Below, one piece after another: positions 52,777 through 64,000 of a stretch of 64,000 nt of DNA. The translations under genes were made by a program, and so were the position numbers. This stretch comes from Bigelowiella natans CCMP2755 (lineage: Eukaryota; Cercozoa; Chlorarachniophyceae): the NCBI GenBank assembly GCA_000320545.1, contig ADNK01000828.1, positions 1-64,000 of the forward strand, read 5' to 3'. The notes under the pieces are model-generated. The model was given only the letters and a program-made list of their open reading frames with translations, did no database searches and was not told where the DNA came from. How positions within the stretch are numbered: position 1 is the first letter of the stretch; every line of letters begins with the position of its first letter.

Positions 52777-53986
52777 TTACATTCTATTCATCTGAAAATA
52801 CTGGGGATGAGTTTTAGACGTAACGGGGGGGGCACTCCATCCAGGCAAATCCCCGAGTTTAGAAGCAATATAATTGAACCTATGATGTATAAAACTGAAG
52901 GCGTAGTCTATGTACATTAAACCATGATCGCACCTCTTTGCATTGACACGAAGATCCAAGAATCCTAAGCGAGATGCAGTCCGAAGACCAACCTTTTGGA
53001 CACAAAATCAGCTGTAAATATGTATTCTTTCTTATTTATATATTAGAATTCTACATAACGAGATTTATGTTGATGGAAATAAACGATTGTTACAACAAGC
53101 TGTACGACAAAAAGTGCGTTAGTGAGATCTCAAGTCACCGTTCCATCAGGATTTACTGAAACTTCGAAATCATCTAAAAAAAAAAATCATTAAAGAGACG
53201 ATTGAGAATTTCAAATAATATTCCCTTCCATTACCAATATATCCTTTTTTGAGTGACTCATATTGAACGTATACATATCCGTTCTTTTCGTCTTGTTTCA
53301 CGATTTTAAAGCCACCACCGTCGATATTATCTTTGAGTACACAAATGTGGGAATCAATGATTTAATTTGAAGTAATGATAGAATTTCTCACCATGTCCTA
53401 CTTCGTAACTTTTCAACACATTTAGAATATCTTGGAAGGCCTCATTACGGCCCTTCGAATATTTGAAAGGCTGTACAAGGTACGATTTGTACAATTCTCC
53501 CTCGATGTCATCTGAACGTTAAAAACTTTATAAAAAGAGACAATCGTAATCTTATGGTCTTATCTACCAGGGTTTGCCGAGGTGGAGAAGCAATTGGGCT
53601 TTACAAAGTCGCATCCTTTAAGCGACCCATCAGAACGTAGGCCAAGGTCTTTTGGTTGTGGCCCAGGTGTCTTCGGGTATGGTTCGAGCTTTACCTTGTG
53701 GTGGGAGGAGCATGTTTGTTAAGCAAGATTCTTGTACATGTTTTATTTTATGCCAAGCTACCGGAAGCCTGTTCTCAAAGGAGTAGGAGGTTCTGGGAGA
53801 TGTTAGAGAATTGATGCACGTTGAAAGTGCTATCCCTGGGCCAAGTTGTGTTACGATAGCTCTCCTAGACCGCGCTGGCCCTCCACCACTCAGTAAACGA
53901 AGAGATCCTGAGGCCACAATGCTCCCCACCGATATCATTGATACTGCTACTACTGCGTAGGCAGTTCTTGTGGAACGGGGGAAAGC
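52777..53986 (-). CDS. DUF1499 family protein, probably plastid-lumen targeted
   Basis: Exons 53762-53986, 53568-53694, 53392-53511, 53235-53330, 53139-53173, 52934-52992 and 52777-52879 agree in phase; the first coding exon upstream is not identified. The DUF1499 core is visible: [19 protein letters not shown] (the CxxxPNCxSS motif), [41 protein letters not shown], then [16 protein letters not shown], the family's SxSRxGxxDxGxNxKR motif. The N-terminal exon begins [10 protein letters not shown] and contains [16 protein letters not shown], a twin-arginine/lumen-like signal. The Ala-Phe at the start of the presumed transit peptide fits red-derived secondary plastids, which is inference. DUF1499 proteins occur in plastids and bacteria with unknown function. 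Confidence 0.87.
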
Positions 53987-54349
53987 CTGTCAAAAAATAA
54001 TAAAGTACTCCTCAGACCACGTAACCACCTCCTCCGTTCAATGAGAACCATCGAGTCAGTTCGTACTGTAAGTGTTGTGGCTGTTGTTGTTCATTTTGTA
54101 GTTAGAACAATTATTATTGATAGAATCACGAGGATGAAATATATAGATCCATTTTGCCTAACGAAGGGTTGTCGCAGGTATAAAATGACAAGGTTTATCC
54201 GAAAGAGTTATTCATTTCGATACGTCAAGAGTTGGGCATCCATCCGATGGTGGACGTCCGCAAACGTGGCCTGCAATAACTTTTCGAAGATGACGTTCAG
54301 GGGGGTTCAGCAGATATAAAGCAACAACGCACCTTAACATATAAGCATA
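53987..54349. promoter_or_regulatory. Divergent spacer between DUF1499 (-) and QSOX (+)
   Basis: Should contain the missing signal-peptide exon of the DUF1499 gene on the minus strand and the QSOX promoter. ATGs at about 54041 and 54111 on the minus strand did not give a phase-matching exon. Confidence 0.35.
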
Positions 54350-59341
<4,992 letters not shown>

Positions 59342-60221
59342 GTCGTCACTTTGGTGTGCTACTCCATCAATGTAGACAAGTTCGGAACATATCTAATAAA
59401 TTGCCGGACTTTTCTAAATTCCTTACATGTATCCTATATTGTATAGAGGTTTGGCGCATATGGCAATGTTGCGTACGTATTATACTTTTGCCAGCAAAGC
59501 TAAGATTAACTTCAGGCCTGCACTCTCTATATAGCTCCCGCTGAAATAGAGTCAATTGTAAATCTTTGGCTCACTTCGCATGCAATGCTTGTCAAATTGC
59601 ATCTGTACACGTGCATGCCCGCGGTGGCTAGACATCACATCTGCTAGACATAGCTACACATGCGACAAGGCACGAGTACCCTGCTAGCCTGCTAGCTGAG
59701 TGAAGGACAAGATACATTTTCATTAAGTGTAACGTAGCGCCGTTATCATGCATGTACACAGTCTACCTTGACATATAGGAAATGTTAACATTTCCCCCTA
59801 TATATACGACTAGTTGTCTCATGCATGCAATGTGGTGGCAAGATCATAGGTCAAGCTAGTCGACGCGTGTCTCCGCATGGCTACAAAAATTAGCACATAG
59901 CATGTTATTATATGTCATCGGCTACTGGAATGCTTATGTATACATGCAGCGCATACAAATTCATGACGGACAACAAGTTACTCTTAGCTACATATGCTAC
60001 ATGCCGATGTACATGAAAAATGAGCTTAATTCAATTTTACTTCGCTTTCTCGAACGATACTAAATCGCTAGGCACATGTGTACAAATGTTTCATGCTCTC
60101 TTTCCTGGCAGCTTTGCATCGATGACGACCACTGAACCATCATCCCTAAGAAATCATAGCATGAAATCTCTAATTAGAGTGCGGAGTTTGAATTGAGAAC
60201 TAGCAATAATTTTGCAAAAAG
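59342..60221. other. Convergent 3' spacer
   Basis: Between the QSOX and 60222 gene 3' ends. It is dense in GCATGC, GCTAGC, ACATGT and CATGCATG words, especially 59575-60080. No gene was supported. Confidence 0.5.
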
Positions 60222-62026
60222 CTACATAAATTTGTACCGGACAATAACATTAGAAAGATTGTCGTCAATGTCCATGAGTTTTTCTGTGTCCGGCATGGCG
60301 TTGATCTTCTCCATAAGATTCATCAAGGCTGTGAAACCTGAGGAGGCAATCAAAAAGTTATAAGACCCAGAACTGCGATTCTTACAGGAGAGATGATGAT
60401 GATGATAATGATGATGATGATGATTGTCAGGGGACCTTCCTTACTCTTCTTGGCGCCTGAGATTTCGTCTATGCTTTTAACTCCAAAATACTTATTCCCA
60501 ACTTTACCCTCAACAAACTCTTTGAGAACTATAGGATACTCCTGATAGGCGTCCGCTGATGCACGATTGCTTCCAAAGAATATTGTTCCTACAGCTGGAG
60601 TAGTCCGACAGACATTTATTCTGTGATTCTTGCAAATGTTGTAGATCCTCATCTCGAAGCTCGCCATTTTCATTGAGTGCACGCCCTCCAACCATGGGTA
60701 CGTGTTCTCTTCAGATGGCTGACGTTGATTGATAAGGCGATATACATTGGAATTCAACAAAAGTTCACAAGAATAAGATCATTTCAAAGAGCATAAGTTC
60801 ACAAGAATAAGATCATTTCAAAGAGCATCTACGATACATCCACAATGCTACTGAAATAAGTCCCTTGGGACAAATGTCAAATATAAAGTAGAATTCTCTC
60901 AAGAGCATTTTCTTAGCGCTGCCACTTACAGCAGGAGCAGTAGCAGTATGTATTTCAGGTTCTTGCTCGATAATCGGAAGCTTAACTCCCCAATGCTCGC
61001 CTGTCTTTCTCCAGAACAAGCCCTCGACGCCCATGCCAATGTAAGTCCTATCAATTCGGATTTGCGGCGAAGTGATTAGGTTTTACGAGGATCGGAAACA
61101 TATAATTGAGAGTAGGTTACCATCCCCCAGTGTTAGCCATCTCGACAGTGTAGTCGTCGTTTTTGGAGATTTTCTTGAGTGCTGGAAGTGACTTCTTTGT
61201 GAAATGTAGTGTCATCAATCCCCCAGGACCATCAGCCTGTGCAAATCCAATGTGTTTTCTCCAACTCAGTCGTACACTTTTTCCAACAGGAAAATCGTTC
61301 AGGTTCGAGGTTATTTCCTTTGATGTGAATAATACCTACCTCAACCAAAGCGTCCCTCATGAAAGTAGGATGTTGGACGATACAACCAGTTCCCGGAGTC
61401 AATAGGTTACCATCTTCGATTTTACATCTCCCCTTTGTGTCGTTGAGCTTCCCCCCTGATATAATTACAACATGCGAGTGATTTCCGGTTGCAATCGGTG
61501 AGAGCAATGGAAAGGGGGAGGAATAGTGTGAAATATGCACGGTATCCACAACAACAACAAAAAATAGTAGTTAATGAGCATGAAGATTATGATATAACAA
61601 TGTTGACGATACTGTTGTTAATGGTGGTAATGATCAGGATGGTGAGGAGGATGAGGAAGGAGGAGGATAGTGAAGGTGTCGACGAAATTACGGTGATGAA
61701 TTGCGTTGAGAGCGCCATCAGCTGCAATTATGTCCTGATTTTTTTGATAGCAAAGTTCTGTTATGTTTATCTCACTATTGTATACTCTGGCTCTTCTTTT
61801 CTACGCATCTATCTCCTTTATCTGAGTATTTTCTCTCTATTCCGGGCAGGACACAATTCTCGAGAATTTCCCTCGTTGCATCCCTCATCCCAAACACTCT
61901 GAAGCCGATATATTCCATTTGCACCTGCCCTTGCGATTGGTCTTTATGAAGTCCAGCGCTATCCACTCCTTCTAATGCAACAACAAGCGTCAAGAGTACT
62001 GTGTGTACTGCTTTACTTCCGTGCAT
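60222..62026 (-). CDS. Secreted protein of unknown family
   Basis: Six exons, phase-consistent: 61855-62026, 61340-61455, 61121-61236, 60930-61047, 60436-60718, 60222-60337; 306 residues. The start MHGSKAVHTVLLTLVVALEG is a clear signal peptide, cleaved near VDSA. The mature part carries scattered Cys residues (GRCKIEDGNLLTPGTGCIVQ; NICKNHRINVCRTTP) and an aromatic-rich core (TGGWTYIGMGVEGLFWRKTG). No transmembrane segment is seen. It may be secreted or enter a secretory-route organelle. I do not recognise the family. The intron at 60719-60929 carries a fresh tandem duplication. The long GATGAT run near 60394 is intronic. Confidence 0.74.
60761..60828. repeat. Perfect tandem duplication, 34-base unit
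   Basis: The unit beginning AAGTTCACAAGAATAAGATC occupies 60761-60794 and again 60795-60828 without mismatch, inside an intron of the secreted-protein gene. Confidence 0.95.
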
Positions 62027-62090
62027 ATCGAGGGACTGGGGTAGGATTCAAAAATGTATCAAAATTTTGAAACGATCTCCAGGGACTCTC

Positions 62091-62165
62091 GTTGTTGTTG
62101 TTGTTGTTGTTGTTGTTATTGTTGTTATTGTTGTTGTAGTTGTTGTTGTTGTTGTTGTTGTTGTT
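62091..62165. repeat. (TTG)n microsatellite
   Basis: Interrupted GTT trinucleotide run just upstream of the secreted-protein gene start. Confidence 0.9.
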
Positions 62166-62339
62166 ACCATTTTCTCTCCTAACATCGCCGGGAGACTCGC
62201 GAGATCCAGCGCAAAGAGGCAGGGAGCGGCAACCGATCAACATCCACTATGAAAATCACTTCGGTGTAACAACATAGCTGGGAAGTCAAGGGCGCGAAAA
62301 GATTAACTAACTAACTAACTAACATTGTTTCTTGTTTCT

Positions 62340-62770
62340 TGTTTGGCACTGCGTTTCGGACCTCACTGTTTCACAACAGCTTTCTGGAAGTTCCTGCTCA
62401 GAACAATTGGATTTGGACCTCACTCACTGAAGTTGGTTCGAGGATGCACTGCGTTTCGCACATTGCAAACGTCTTGCAACACTTTGGAAACGCAGTTCGA
62501 TCATCGTTCATTGCAATTGGTTCATTGTTCACTGTTCACAGCAGAGTGCCAATTTTCAAACGCTGCTGGTTTCACTGGTTGGTCCTCACTGAAGCTCGTT
62601 CGAGGCACTGTGTTTCGCATGTTGCCAAATTGCAAACGTTTTGCGTGTGACGTTTTGGAAACGCACTCCATCACCACGTTTGCTTTTTTTGTTTGTTCAT
62701 TGCAAGTGATGTAGTTCTTCATCATTGTTTCATTGTTTCATTGTCGTGCAACACTTTGGAAGTGTGGTCG
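62340..62770. repeat. Degenerate repeat family (GCACTGCGTTTCG / TTTGGAAACGCA words)
   Basis: The motifs GCACTGCGTTTCG, TTGCAAACGT, ACACTTTGGAAACGCA and GACCTCACT-CACTGAAG recur near 62345, 62440-62490, 62605-62660 and 62750 with many substitutions, giving units of about 170 bases. This is an old, decaying repeat. Confidence 0.65.
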
Positions 62771-63904
62771 ATCAGCAAACTTTCTTTTTCTCTCTCTTTC
62801 TTGCGTCACACAACCCCAGCTGCTGACGACAACTTTGCTGTGACTGCTGCATGGTGACTGGGGAACAACTCTGCCTCACAACACCGGATGGTTTCAAGGA
62901 AGCAAGCCAAACTTTCAAACCACTTGACTTTTTGGAAACGAGCGCGGAGTGTTCCAATGCCGTTGACCAACAAGGCAAAATCAACTTTCTCAGTTTCTCT
63001 GTTCAACACGTTCAGCTGCAATGTGGAGCAGGTCGTGCGCGTGATGCATGTCGTCTGTGACAGCAGTCGCACACACTTCACGGCGGGAACAGTGTGTCAC
63101 ACGCACATCGCGCGCATTTTCCACAGTCCAGCGATGCACAAAGTGGGAAAGCAGAATTGTTGATCACAAACCACGGTCTCAAGTCAATCGCACAATGCTG
63201 GAATGAGTTCTGTCAGTCTGTCAGCCCACGCGCGCGCAATGCTGTGACCAAAGCGTGAGTCAATTGCAACAAAAGTGCTGCTTGCCAACTGACCGACGTG
63301 CCACTCTGGCACTGCTAGACTGCTTGCATGCGTGTGCACCCGTCATGTGCAGCGACACGTTTGTTGATGACTGGCATTGACCATGCTGGCATGGACCAAT
63401 TCGACAAATGCTGCAATGTGAGGTGCACGTGCACAAGGTGTGCATGTGCAACAAAGATCCTGTCTGTTTTTGAGATGATTGTTTTCATTTTTTTTGAGAT
63501 GGTTGTTTTCAAATTTTCTGTTCAATCAATGCCGCACAATGAACATTGTGACCAATTAAAATCATGCCCTCCTTCGCAATTACTGTCGGTGAGTTGGCCT
63601 CATCTAGCGAATGATGGCTACATGTCGGTTGCTGGTCAACACAACAAAGGACAAGCGCTCGAAATGAAATGTGGCTGCCCCCCTACCCACAAATATGATA
63701 TTTCATGATTTATTTGAATCTGCCGGCATCTCGCTGGAATGTGCATCTGCTATGTCTTTTAATGTTCTGATAACAAAGGGGGGAAAGAAGAATGAGCGAT
63801 GAAAACAATGTCAGAAGCGATTAGAAGTTGGTAATTAAGAGAAGAATTCTTACAAACTAAAGGTATGGATATAACTATCATCAACAGGATAAACATCTTT
63901 TCAC

Positions 63905-64000
63905 CTGAAGAAAAGAGCTATAGTCTTTAAATCCTCCCATGTTCCTACGAAGCGGATGGCCTCTCTTGGCACATTTGTAATGATGAAAGACTTCTCCTGC
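63905..64000 (-). CDS. Partial exon at the right edge
   Basis: On the minus strand an open stretch ends at a good donor (CTTCAG then GTGAAA). One frame reads HYKCAKRGHPLRRNMGGF. It is too short to identify, and its 5' part is outside the window. Confidence 0.25.

Larger units (their letters stand above)
62027..63904. other. Gene-poor stretch with degenerate repeats
   Basis: A TTG run (62091-62165) and an ACTA run (62307-62324) lead into the repeat zone at 62340-62770. Further on the sequence is TGCA/GCAATG-rich. No exon structure was found; the frames here are overlapping and domain-free. Confidence 0.5.

Noticed and set aside
61855-61900. A 26-base intron in the secreted-protein first exon
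   Set aside because: Too short to be spliced. The longer exon 61855-62026 with a donor at 61854 restores phase.

Overview
This is a eukaryotic nuclear window. Genes are interrupted by many short GT-AG introns, there are no operons, and introns and spacers are loaded with di- and trinucleotide microsatellites. I assembled gene models by hand, requiring exon phases to agree at every junction. The proteins are those of a protist (exportin-2, LYAR, QSOX, SMYD4-like, cytosolic-type AlaRS). A DUF1499 protein has a mature segment opening with Ala-Phe-Pro and a twin-arginine-like lumen signal, which suggests an alga, possibly with a red-derived secondary plastid. The species is not identifiable from the window.

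Layout: 1-8213 (-) a very exon-dense unknown gene with DEPT and SATLP helicase/NTPase-like motifs, continuing off the left edge; 8536-9499 (+) THEM6-like hotdog thioesterase; 10280-13616 (-) exportin-2/CSE1; 15318-17887 (-) EGF-repeat type I membrane protein; 18535-19742 (+) four-CBS (AMPK-gamma-like) protein; 20830-22739 (-) type II membrane protein with two copies of a Cys-rich module; 23215-24779 (+) LYAR nucleolar zinc-finger protein; 25762-32087 (-) large basic/acidic nuclear-type protein with a Tudor-like segment and C-terminal zinc fingers; 32486-33234 (+) small basic protein, possibly uL29-like; 35177-36484 (+) unknown ORF; 37881-41161 (-) alanyl-tRNA synthetase with a possible longer, organelle-targeted start at 41413; 42150-42551 (+) weak ORF; 43684-49785 (-) SMYD4-like SET/MYND protein; 50319-52205 (+) unknown, probably nuclear protein; 52777-53986 (-) DUF1499 protein; 54350-59341 (+) QSOX sulfhydryl oxidase in 22 exons; 60222-62026 (-) unknown secreted protein; 63905-64000 (-) exon at the right edge.

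Most genes lie as divergent pairs (8.2/8.5, 17.9/18.5, 22.7/23.2, 32.1/32.5, 49.8/50.3, 54.0/54.35 kb) separated by 0.3-0.7 kb, and as convergent or 3'-adjacent neighbours separated by 0.6-2 kb. The 3' spacers share a composition rich in GCTAGC, TGCATG and ACATGT-type palindromes that the divergent spacers mostly lack. No rRNA, tRNA, CRISPR array or coding transposon was recognised.
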